From NCBI GenBank assembly GCA_023439125.1, contig JAEXOU010000005.1:434001-498000 (forward strand): a DNA stretch of 64,000 bases. Reading direction: 5' to 3'. The position numbers were made by a program, and so were the translations under genes. This DNA comes from Bacillota bacterium. GTDB lineage: Bacteria > Bacillota > Clostridia > Lachnospirales > Lachnospiraceae. The notes below the pieces were generated by a model. The model was not told the DNA's origin. It worked only from the letters and a program-made list of their open reading frames with translations, and did not search any database. Shown piece by piece: positions 52,070 to 58,862 of this stretch; position 1 is the first letter of the stretch; each line of letters starts with the position of its first letter.

Positions 52070-52237
52070 TCAGCAAATATTGGAATAGTGGCTTTGACAT
52101 TTGTAATATCTTCAAAAGACAAAACTAGCGACTTTATTTTTACACCAATATTCATAGGGCTTGAGTTATTGGCAATAGTTTGTTTGATAAAAAGCTATTC
52201 TGATATAAAGGGAGAGCGAAAACAAGTAAAAAAATAG
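52070..52237 (+). pseudogene. C-terminal remnant of a small membrane protein
   Basis: A 55-codon frame opens right after a stop. It reads ANIGIVALTFVISS, DFIFTPIFIGLELLAIVCLI and KSYSDIKGERKQVKK, which looks like two membrane helices and a basic tail. There is no start codon with a ribosome site. It is probably the tail of a gene whose front was lost. Confidence 0.45.
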
Positions 52238-52324
52238 TATGATAGATTTGAAAGAAAGTCGAACTTTTGGTGGCACTGAGACATATGCGATGAGAACTTT
52301 GAAAGTTCAACCTACCTAAGATAA

Positions 52325-52365
52325 AAAGAGTCAAAGCAACATATTGCCTTGACCCTCTTTTTTCA
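52325..52365. terminator. Bidirectional terminator at the edge of the GC-rich island
   Basis: AAGAGTCAAAGCAA pairs with TTGCCTTGACCCTCTT (with mismatches), followed by TTTT on the plus strand and preceded by A-runs giving T on the minus strand. It ends the nitroreductase transcript. Confidence 0.65.
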
Positions 52366-52369
52366 TTAC

Positions 52370-52939
52370 TTACAACAGGCCGCTCTCTATATCCTTGTGT
52401 AGATCCTCCATCGTGCGCATCTTGCGCTCACGACTGGCGTCGTATGTCTGCCAATGGACGGCATCCTCTGTGTACCAGCTGATAGGCTTGCGCTCCCAAG
52501 TCGGATAGCCAATTTCCAGAATGCATACCGGATGGACTTCCTCGGGGATAGCGAATGTCTCGCTAAGGCGCGCCTCATCAAAGCCGCCGATGCACACCGA
52601 TGCCAGCCCCAATTCGACGCACTCCAGCATGATATTCTGTGCACAGGCACCAATATCAAAGAGCCAGCCATTGCCCTTCCAAGGGATATGACTGTCGATG
52701 CCACAAACGATGATAGCCAGGGGTGCATGATACTTGCCCTGATCCGCACAGTCATAAAGTCCAGCTAGCCGTTCCTTGGCATCTACGACAATGAAGGTCC
52801 ACGGCTGCAGATTGCAAGCCGACGGCGCAGCCATTCCTACCTCCAGAAGTGTACGAATGTCCTCACGTGTCACCTTTTTGTCAGTAAAACTGCGAATACT
52901 TCTCCGCGCAAGGATGGTGTTGTATACTTCTCGATTCAT
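52370..52939 (-). CDS. Nitroreductase-family protein (FMN-dependent), GC-rich
   Basis: About 189 residues of the nitroreductase fold: REVYNTILARRSIRSFTDKKVT (FMN phosphate-binding Arg and Ser), GMAAPSACNLQPWTFIVVD, and GACAQNIMLECVELGLASVCIGGF. It should reduce nitro, quinone or similar compounds with NAD(P)H. The DNA is strikingly GC-rich, 34 and 39 G+C per 60 in two lines I counted, against roughly 24 in a typical neighbour line. Foreign origin is therefore likely. The start is ATG 52939 with GGAGAG six bases upstream and the family-like MNREVYNTIL. ATG 52987, with AAAGGAG, is the alternative and adds 16 residues. Confidence 0.85.
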   Translation of the reverse strand: MNREVYNTILARRSIRSFTDKKVTREDIRTLLEVGMAAPSACNLQPWTFIVVDAKERLAGLYDCADQGKYHAPLAIIVCGIDSHIPWKGNGWLFDIGACAQNIMLECVELGLASVCIGGFDEARLSETFAIPEEVHPVCILEIGYPTWERKPISWYTEDAVHWQTYDASRERKMRTMEDLHKDIESGLL

Positions 52940-53071
52940 GATGGTCTCTCCATTATCCTGATAATCTCCTGCCTGAATAGTTGCCATAATATCCACTCCT
53001 TTACTATTAAATAAAATCTACCACAATTCAAATCCCCTCTCCAAATCACATAGCTATCAGTTTCAATTTCG

Positions 53072-53917
53072 CTATTGCGCTTCCACCGGGATCCATATTT
53101 CGCCTCTCGCACAATCCGCTTTTCCGTAATACATTTCAAAATTGATATCTCCCACCGGATTATAACCCGAGGTAGGAAGCCACTCGGCATAAATTCGTCT
53201 CCACATATCCTGCATCTCGCAATCATCCACGGAAAAGATTGCCCATGTCATAGCAGGAACATGAAGTATGGAAAACTGCTCCGGAATCGCCACTCCTTCC
53301 GGTACATGTTGACATATCATGTACTTAAAACCGGTCTTTGTGTGGTCATACAGGGCTGCATGCAACATCGTATCAGGGTCCACTCCCAAGAAACGATTCA
53401 TTTCATCAACCGTACCATCTTCGTCACACCGTCTGCAAAACATCGGCACTTGCTCAAATGCTTTCTCCATATCGGAGCTGATTTCTCCGTAAACCCCAAA
53501 CATGTCAAAGGCACCTTTTGTTTCAATCTTACACGTCATTTTTTGCACTCCTTTAATCTGTATTTGAAAATTCAAAGGAGAATATATCTGAAATCTCACA
53601 CCATCCTGCCGGACAATCGTCGGTGTAAAACCATGCTGCCTTTCAAACGCTCTTGTGAAACTGTCTGCACTGTTATATCCGTATTTCACGGCAACATCGA
53701 TTACTTTCTCTCCTCTTTGCAAATCCACTACCGCAGCCGACATCTTACGTTTCTGTATATACTCGGAAAGCGGCATGTCAGTAAGGTAGTTGAATATTCG
53801 CTGAAAATGATACGACGAATAGGATGTTACATCTGCTACGGATGATAATGTTTCTGCATCTGTCAAATTTAGCTCGATATACTCAATTGCCCGGTTCAGT
53901 TGTTCAATAAGATTCAT
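53072..53917 (-). CDS. AraC-family regulator with GyrI-like ligand domain
   Basis: The 281-residue protein has an N-terminal AraC HTH pair (LSSVADVTSYSSYHFQRIFNYL, and VIDVAVKYGYNSADSFTRAFERQHGF). A GyrI/BmrR-like effector domain fills about 125-281 (CKIETKGAFDMFGVYGEI, FSILHVPAMTWAIFSV, FEMYYGKADCARGEIWIPV). It probably activates genes in response to a small hydrophobic or cationic ligand. It sits directly upstream of the nitroreductase gene on the same strand, about 130 bases away, and likely controls it. Its base composition (28 G+C in one line counted) is above the local average but below the nitroreductase. Confidence 0.87.
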   Translation of the reverse strand: MNLIEQLNRAIEYIELNLTDAETLSSVADVTSYSSYHFQRIFNYLTDMPLSEYIQKRKMSAAVVDLQRGEKVIDVAVKYGYNSADSFTRAFERQHGFTPTIVRQDGVRFQIYSPLNFQIQIKGVQKMTCKIETKGAFDMFGVYGEISSDMEKAFEQVPMFCRRCDEDGTVDEMNRFLGVDPDTMLHAALYDHTKTGFKYMICQHVPEGVAIPEQFSILHVPAMTWAIFSVDDCEMQDMWRRIYAEWLPTSGYNPVGDINFEMYYGKADCARGEIWIPVEAQ

Positions 53918-54101
53918 TTTTTACTCCTTTCGCCATTCATACTATCAGAAAAGAAATGCCTCTACCCGACTTTTCAGATATTATTTTATCGGGTATATTG
54001 CAAGCTCTCCACATCAAAAAAATTAGAGAATTCCATTTCGTTCTTTCTTCTTATCACTGTAATGAACGAAGACGCAAATTCAAATTTTCGCTCCCTAATA
54101 A

Positions 54102-54491
54102 GAAATAAAGAAATGGGTAAAATGGAACTGTCCAACCTGTAATGTTACATATTCGAAATCAAATTGCGAAAGAGAAGTAGGAGATGACAGCTGTCCATAT
54201 TGTAAAAATGAACAGTTATTATATGGACTTAACGGCGTTGCACAAACAGACTCAGATGCAATAACAGAGTAGGTAGATACCGATATTGATCCAAATGGTA
54301 TAATGTCAACAAGTAATTTTCGAGTTGACAGGGCTTGTAATGTGTGCGGTGGAATATACAGAGAAGCAGTAAATAAACATGTTCGTGATTATCATGATAA
54401 TATTCATGACTGTCCATATTGCAATAATAGAAAACCATTAACAGGTATTAATACCCTAAAACAATTTAATCCAGTCTGGTTTTTACCATAA
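54102..54491 (+). pseudogene. Broken treble-clef zinc-ribbon (DUF4379-like) gene remnant
   Basis: One frame runs from 54102 to 54491 but is interrupted by TAG at 54270. The first part reads KWVKWNCPTCNVTYSKSNCER then DDSCPYCKNEQLL. After the stop it continues with RACNVCGGIYREAVNKHVRDYHD and HDCPYCNNRKPLTG. Each part has the W-C..C...R...CPYC pattern of zinc-ribbon repeats in DUF4379-type proteins. There is no proper start. It is the tail of a decayed multi-ribbon gene; a C-terminal nuclease domain is absent. Confidence 0.6.
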
Positions 54492-54669
54492 GAACAATTA
54501 TTGACCACTGAAATTTTTGGTCTTTTTCATGCATAAATAAGGAACAATAAAAGAGCATTTATAATCTGAATAGAAATAAATGCAAAACAGTTCGACCAAC
54601 TTGAATTGGTCGAACAGATGAAAATTTGAAGTTTACGCAGAACCTGTTTGTTTATAAATAAGAATGAGG

Positions 54670-54698
54670 TTGCAATCAAGCTTTGATACACTTATTAT
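54670..54698 (+). promoter_or_regulatory. Promoter of the CD3324/DUF1062 operon
   Basis: TTGCAA at 54670 and TATTAT at 54693 are 17 bases apart. Transcription would begin near 54705. Confidence 0.6.
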
Positions 54699-54730
54699 AA
54701 AAATAGTAGTCTTGAAAGGAGAGAACTTTT

Positions 54731-54793
54731 ATGTGCAAAAGATATGTTATTGCTCAGTAGTCTGAGCTTAAAATAAAATGAATAGTTAAGCTC
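54731..54793 (+). promoter_or_regulatory. Leader peptide with competing hairpins (attenuator-like)
   Basis: AAGGAG at 54716 drives ATG 54731, a frame encoding MCKRYVIAQ and ending at 54760. The stop codon lies in the loop of hairpin GCTCAG/CTGAGC (54752-54767). Part of its 3' arm can instead pair in GAGCTTAA (54764-54771) with TTAAGCTC (54786-54793). No T-run follows, so any effect would be on translation or RNA stability. Confidence 0.45.
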
Positions 54794-54827
54794 GGATGAA
54801 TCCCCACATAATAATAGGAGGATTAAT

Positions 54828-55109
54828 ATGAGCTATATCAGTGCAGAAGATGTTCTGCCAAAAGAATTAATAGAAACTATTCAGCAGTATGTTAGCGGAA
54901 AAAGTATATATATTCCATGCAAAGAGAAAAAAGTCTGGGGAAGCCAGACTAAAACAAAGCAGTATTACAAAAGGCGAAACCAAGAAATATGTATAAAGCA
55001 TAAAAATGGAGTTTCGATAAAAACACTTGCAACTACATATTCCCTAACTGAAAAGAGTATACAAAGAATCATAAGAACAACTTCCGAGATGGATGCTTTT
55101 GTTCAATGA
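54828..55109 (+). CDS. CD3324-family helix-turn-helix protein
   Basis: The 93-residue protein matches a small clostridial family known from C. difficile CD3324: SYISAEDVLPKELIETIQQYVSGKSIYIP at the start, basic KTKQYYKRRNQEI in the centre, and a C-terminal HTH-like SIKTLATTYSLTEKSIQRIIR. It is probably a DNA-binding protein of unknown target. AGGAGG lies eight bases before the ATG. It overlaps the next gene by four bases (ATGA), so the two are translationally coupled. Confidence 0.8.
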   Translation: MSYISAEDVLPKELIETIQQYVSGKSIYIPCKEKKVWGSQTKTKQYYKRRNQEICIKHKNGVSIKTLATTYSLTEKSIQRIIRTTSEMDAFVQ

Positions 55110-55402
55110 GTTTGGATTCGATAAAAGTATATCATCGCTGTGGGGGATGTGGTAAGAAACAGGAGTTTGTTAATTCAGGGAAGTTCAGAGTCAATGCTAA
55201 TGGTAATCGGGTTGATGTATGGCTTATATACAGATGTAAAAAGTGTAAACATTCTTGGAATCTGACAATTTATGAAAGAATAAGACCCTCAAAAATTAGT
55301 CAGAATGATTATGAACTTTTTATGGAAAATGATGTTGATTTTGCTTTGAAATATGGAAATGATATGGATTTTTTGAAGAGGAATAAAGCTGAATTTAGTT
55401 AA
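55106..55402 (+). CDS. Short DUF1062-like zinc-ribbon protein
   Basis: The 98-residue protein begins MSLDSIKVYHRCGGCGKKQEF and has a second pair in YRCKKCKHSWNLTIYERIRP, giving a four-cysteine zinc ribbon. The FRVNANGNRVDVWLIY core matches DUF1062. As I recall, family members run to about 170-200 residues, so this one appears to be only the N-terminal half (ending KRNKAEFS). The four-base overlap with the HTH gene indicates an operon. Function unknown; a nucleic-acid-binding role is plausible. Confidence 0.75.
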   Translation: MSLDSIKVYHRCGGCGKKQEFVNSGKFRVNANGNRVDVWLIYRCKKCKHSWNLTIYERIRPSKISQNDYELFMENDVDFALKYGNDMDFLKRNKAEFS

Positions 55403-55452
55403 GTTGTTAAGCCGGATAGTATTTATTCGGCTTATTACTATCGGAGGAGATA

Positions 55453-55910
55453 ATGAAGGAATACAAGTATATTACATTAAAGGAAGAACCGACGATAAAA
55501 GAGTTGGCGGCAGAATGGTTTCATAATAAGTGGGGCGTTCCTACAGAAGCCTATCTAGAATGTATGGATGCATATTTACATAATGAAACTGAATATGGAT
55601 GGTATCTTTGTTTAGACGGAAATCAAATAATTTGCGGAATGGGCGTTATTGAAAATGATTTTCATTTCATGATAGAAAAGACCTTGTGCCGAATGTATGT
55701 GCTGTTTTTACAGAAGATAAATACCGTTGTCAGGGAATTGCAGGAAATTTACTGAATATGGTTGTGAATGACATGAAAGCAAAAGGTGTTTCACCAATCT
55801 ATCTTGTTACTGACCATATTGGGTTCTATGAAAAATATGGATGGGAATTTTTGTGTATGGTACAAGGCGATGGTGAGCCTAATATGACAAGAATGTATAT
55901 ACACAGATAA
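55453..55910 (+). pseudogene. GNAT acetyltransferase gene broken by a 5-bp tandem duplication
   Basis: The front (KEYKYITLKEEPTIKELAAEWFHNKWG to GVIENDF) and back (PNVCAVFTEDKYRCQGIAGNLLNMV, GFYEKYGWEF) of a GNAT protein are in different frames. The break lies at 55661-55670, where TTCAT occurs twice in tandem. Removing one copy restores the sequence ENDFHDRKDLVPNVCAVF and a full ~150-residue enzyme. The acetyl-CoA loop (RCQGIAGNLL) is intact in the back half. The gene was probably functional recently, unless the duplication is a sequencing error. Confidence 0.85.
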
Positions 55911-55989
55911 AAGTGAGAGCACGCTGAACTTTTAGGCTTCTGGTGAGTCTAGAAACATGCAAGAATTGAATTTTATGGAGGAAAAAGTA

Positions 55990-56496
55990 ATGAGATTAGA
56001 AACAGAAAGACTAATAATAACTGAATTTGATTTGTCAATGGCGGAAAGTGTGCACAAAAATTCATTAGATGATGATACTAGAAAATTTGTGCCGGATGAA
56101 GTGTTTGAAACAGTTGAAGATGCAAAAGAAACGTTAGAATTCTTAATGAGTGTATATGAGTCAGGAGATGGACCGTTTGTCTATCCGGTACTGTTGAAGG
56201 ATGAGACTAACATAGGATATGTTCAACTTGTTCCGATAGAAGAAGGATATGAGGTTGGATATCACATAGGAAAAGAGTTTACAAAGAACGGATATGCCAC
56301 TGAAGCATTAAAAGTATTTCTAAATGATGTGATGCAGAGAAAAGAATTAGATAAAGTGTATGGTATCTGTATTTCGGAAAACATTGCTTCTAAAAAAGTT
56401 TTGGAAAAGACGGGTTTTAAAATGGAATATGAAGGTGTGGGCGAGTACCAGGGCGAAAGTAGGCAGATTGCGAAATATGTTTTGAAGAGAACATAA
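55990..56496 (+). CDS. GNAT-family N-acetyltransferase (RimJ/RimL type)
   Basis: About 168 residues: RLETERLIITEFDLSMAESV (typical RimL N-terminus), GYVQLVPIEEGYEVGYHIGKEF (central strands), TKNGYATEALKVFLNDVM (acetyl-CoA loop) and ASKKVLEKTGFKMEYEG (motif B). The acceptor is unknown. The start is ATG 55990, because GGAGG lies seven bases before it; the upstream frame opening at 55957 has no ribosome site. It lies about 80 bases after the broken GNAT gene. Confidence 0.87.
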   Translation: MRLETERLIITEFDLSMAESVHKNSLDDDTRKFVPDEVFETVEDAKETLEFLMSVYESGDGPFVYPVLLKDETNIGYVQLVPIEEGYEVGYHIGKEFTKNGYATEALKVFLNDVMQRKELDKVYGICISENIASKKVLEKTGFKMEYEGVGEYQGESRQIAKYVLKRT

Positions 56497-56584
56497 AAAA
56501 TAACTGCAACTTCCAGTTTGACGGAGAGTCAAATTCCAATTTGTCGAAGAGATGAACATTTGTTTTTTCTAATAGTAAACCATA

Positions 56585-56628
56585 TAAAAATAGCCCATGC
56601 ATTTTATCACTAAATATGCATGGGCTAT
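56585..56628 (-). terminator. Terminator of the integrase transcript
   Basis: ATAGCCCATGCAT (56590-56602) pairs with ATGCATGGGCTAT (56616-56628). On the minus strand it is followed by TTTTTATA, so it ends the leftward recombinase transcript. Another strong hairpin (CTGAAAGAG.../...CTCTTTCAG, 56653-56697) lies between it and the gene. Confidence 0.75.
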
Positions 56629-56782
56629 ATGTCACTTTAGACTTTGTCTACGCTGAAAGAGTATTTATATCTATTCAGAATATAAATGCTCTTTCAGTTT
56701 GATTATAAAGTTTGATTATATGTAATCAAACTTATTGCCAGTAAAGAATATTATAAAAAAATTTTTTTTAGTTATTTTTATT

Positions 56783-57832
56783 TTATTTTTCCCTCAACTT
56801 CACCTTATCTCTAGCACTGCGTCTACGTTCGTCTTCAACAGCAGCATAATGTTTTTTCGTTGTGTTAACATCACGGTGGCCTAGTACATCAGCAACAAGA
56901 TAAATATCTCCGGTTTCTTGATAAAGAGAAGTACCATACGTACTCCGAAGCTTATGTGGAGTGATTTTCTTTAGCGTAGTTACGGTTCTAGAATATTTTT
57001 TAACCATAACTTCAACATTACGGACACTGATACGACTCTTTCGAGACGATAGGAAGAGAGCTTTTTCATGGCCTTCGATCGCAGCAATATTCTTACGTTC
57101 ACTCATGTAATTCAATAGTGCTTCACGAACTTCATCCCCAAAGTAAACATAAGCTTCATAACCACCTTTTCTGACAATTTTGATTCGATCGTTATTAAAG
57201 TCGACATCATTAATGTCAAGTCCAACACATTCTGAAACTCGGATACCAGTACCGAGTAGAAGAGTCATTAATGCTAAGTCACGTACTTTCGTCTTTTCGT
57301 GAAATATCTTTTGATTGTTAGTTAGCTTATTACCGGATTCCACGACATCAAGAAGCTCTGCAACTTCATTAACATCAAGACGAACGATTGCTTTATCATG
57401 TATCTTTGGCATATCTACTAGGACGACAGGATTTTCTGTAATGACTTCATTTTTATAATAATAGCGATACATAGAACGTAATGCAGATAATTTACGTTTT
57501 TGTGCACGTTCATTATTAGTCAGAGTTTTTCCATCCTTTTTATAAACCTTTAAATATTCAAGGTATTCTTCAATGTCAGAAGCTTTGACTAAATTGAGCA
57601 ATTCAATTGGCAATTGGTGTATTGGTGTATTATGATAAGAGGGATTATTCTCTACGATAAATTCGAAGAAATTATGTAAATCCAGAGCATAAGCAATCCG
57701 AGTACGTGACTCTGTTGTAGGCTCAATTCCTCTAAAATAATCTTTTAGCCATATAGGAAGCTCGGTCAAAAGTTCTCTTAACTTTAATGTATTTTCAATT
57801 GTTTTTTGTTGATGATAAGTTTCTTTTTCCAT
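56783..57832 (-). CDS. Tyrosine recombinase/integrase (XerC/D-like)
   Basis: The 349-residue protein has an N-terminal core-binding (SAM-like) domain (about 25-140) and a C-terminal catalytic domain with the Arg in LLLGTGIRVSECVGL, HKLRSTYGT (HxxR), LGHRDVNTT (His) and the nucleophile Tyr in KKHYAAV. It should cut and rejoin DNA at specific sites. The lack of an extra N-terminal arm-binding domain suggests a Xer-like enzyme rather than a phage integrase, but its place at the edge of an accessory region leaves either open. GAGG is seven bases before the ATG. No directly repeated att site was found by eye. Confidence 0.88.
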   Translation of the reverse strand: MEKETYHQQKTIENTLKLRELLTELPIWLKDYFRGIEPTTESRTRIAYALDLHNFFEFIVENNPSYHNTPIHQLPIELLNLVKASDIEEYLEYLKVYKKDGKTLTNNERAQKRKLSALRSMYRYYYKNEVITENPVVLVDMPKIHDKAIVRLDVNEVAELLDVVESGNKLTNNQKIFHEKTKVRDLALMTLLLGTGIRVSECVGLDINDVDFNNDRIKIVRKGGYEAYVYFGDEVREALLNYMSERKNIAAIEGHEKALFLSSRKSRISVRNVEVMVKKYSRTVTTLKKITPHKLRSTYGTSLYQETGDIYLVADVLGHRDVNTTKKHYAAVEDERRRSARDKVKLREK

Positions 57833-58232
57833 TGGAATTCCTCACTTTATTGTTACTACAACAATTATACTCTATTTTCAAAAAACTAACAAGGACGAAG
57901 CAGATAGAACAGTTGTATCATTATGATTGTCTTTATTGGAATCTATAAAAATTATGATTACCTAGATATAAATCTATAAAACTATGAATGCCTATACATG
58001 AATCTATAAATAATTACATTTTAGATTAATAATATGATAAGATAAAGATAGCTATTTCGAATAGTGCAAACAGATGTTCGATATAAAACAGAATAGTATA
58101 AAGTGAAATTCGATATGAGACAGAATAGTATAAAGTAAAATTCAACAGCTCATAAAAGTACACAAATACAGTACAAAAATTACAGGTTAAATATGGAGAA
58201 CTATAGAGAACTATACTTAAAAGGAGAGCATT
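57833..58232. other. AT-rich intergenic stretch with direct repeats, no gene
   Basis: It contains three scattered copies of AATCTATAAA (near 57938, 57970, 58001) and a 32-bp tandem duplication listed separately. Promoters of the divergent recombinase and GNAT genes must lie here, but none was clear. Confidence 0.55.
58077..58140 (+). repeat. Two 32-bp tandem repeats before the GNAT gene
   Basis: TTCGATATAAAACAGAATAG plus twelve more bases (58077-58108) is repeated with four changes at 58109-58140, and a third copy begins (TTCAACAG) but fades. Confidence 0.85.
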
Positions 58233-58718
58233 ATGGTAAAACAAGCAGAACAAAAAGATATTCCAGTCATTGAAGAAATCTTACTCGATGCAGTCAATTG
58301 GCTTCAAAGCATCGGTATGGATAATAAATGGACAAATCGTAGTGTATTATGGGAGAACCTTTCTAAGGAATATAACATTACTGACTTTTACATAGCCTAC
58401 GAAGGGCAACAACCTGCTGCCTGTATGGCTTTGACCGATATGGATGTTACTTATTGGCCTCAGATACCGAAGGGCACTTCGCTGTATCTACATAAATTAG
58501 CAGTTAAACGACAATTCGCTGGGAATGGATACTCAAAAGTTCTAATTGATTTCGCAAAACAAAAGGGAATCGAGCGCAAGATCAAAACACTTCGACTTGA
58601 TTGTAACAAGAATAACACAAAATTAAGAGCGATATATGAAAAGCAAGGATTTCAGTTCATAGAAAATGAATCAATAGCTAGAGAAAAAGGTATGGCTTTA
58701 TATGTTAATCAATTGTAA
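58233..58718 (+). CDS. GNAT-family N-acetyltransferase
   Basis: The 161-residue protein has VKQAEQKDIPVIEEILLDAVNWLQSIG at the start, SLYLHKLAVKRQFAGNGYSKVLIDFA as the acetyl-CoA loop (RQFAGNGY), and TLRLDCNKNNTKLRAIYEKQGFQF as motif B. It resembles small amine or aminoglycoside-like acetyltransferases; the acceptor is unknown. AAGGAGAG lies before the ATG. It starts the stretch of ordinary genes that follows the recombinase. Confidence 0.86.
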   Translation: MVKQAEQKDIPVIEEILLDAVNWLQSIGMDNKWTNRSVLWENLSKEYNITDFYIAYEGQQPAACMALTDMDVTYWPQIPKGTSLYLHKLAVKRQFAGNGYSKVLIDFAKQKGIERKIKTLRLDCNKNNTKLRAIYEKQGFQFIENESIAREKGMALYVNQL

Positions 58719-58736
58719 TACAGTTACAATTTTTGT
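58711..58736 (+). terminator. Small terminator overlapping the GNAT stop codon
   Basis: AATTGTAA pairs with TTACAATT around TACAG and is followed by TTTG. The stem is short (about 8 bp) and weak. Confidence 0.5.
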
Positions 58737-58862
58737 TATAAAAAAGTAAATAATTTGTCATTGGAATTCAATGGTAAAAAGAGGTTGCTTAGAGTATACT
58801 CCTATTATGGTAACAAAATAGTTACGAGTCATAGATTATGTCTCATTTGGAAGGGGATTAGA

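Larger units (their letters stand above)
51988..52369 (+). other. Intergenic region with a gene fragment and a terminator
   Basis: It contains the C-terminal remnant at 52070-52237 and a bidirectional terminator near 52325-52365, both listed separately. The remainder shows no gene. Confidence 0.6.
54492..54827 (+). other. Regulatory stretch: promoter, leader peptide and alternative hairpins
   Basis: The first ~170 bases show no gene. From 54670 there is a promoter, then a nine-codon leader frame with a strong ribosome site, then two mutually exclusive hairpins, before the gene at 54828. Details are in the separate entries. Confidence 0.6.

Noticed and set aside
52387..52768. Overlapping 122- and 104-residue ORFs within the nitroreductase gene.
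   Set aside because: High GC removes chance stop codons here. The nitroreductase frame has family motifs and ribosome sites; these do not.
53075..53845. A 256-residue plus-strand ORF opposite the AraC gene.
   Set aside because: The antisense protein has no recognisable domain and no ribosome site, while the minus-strand frame has a full AraC/GyrI architecture.
56553..56564. GAACATTTGTTT as a second LexA box near the recombinase.
   Set aside because: One half deviates (GTTT for GTTC), and it does not overlap a recognisable promoter.
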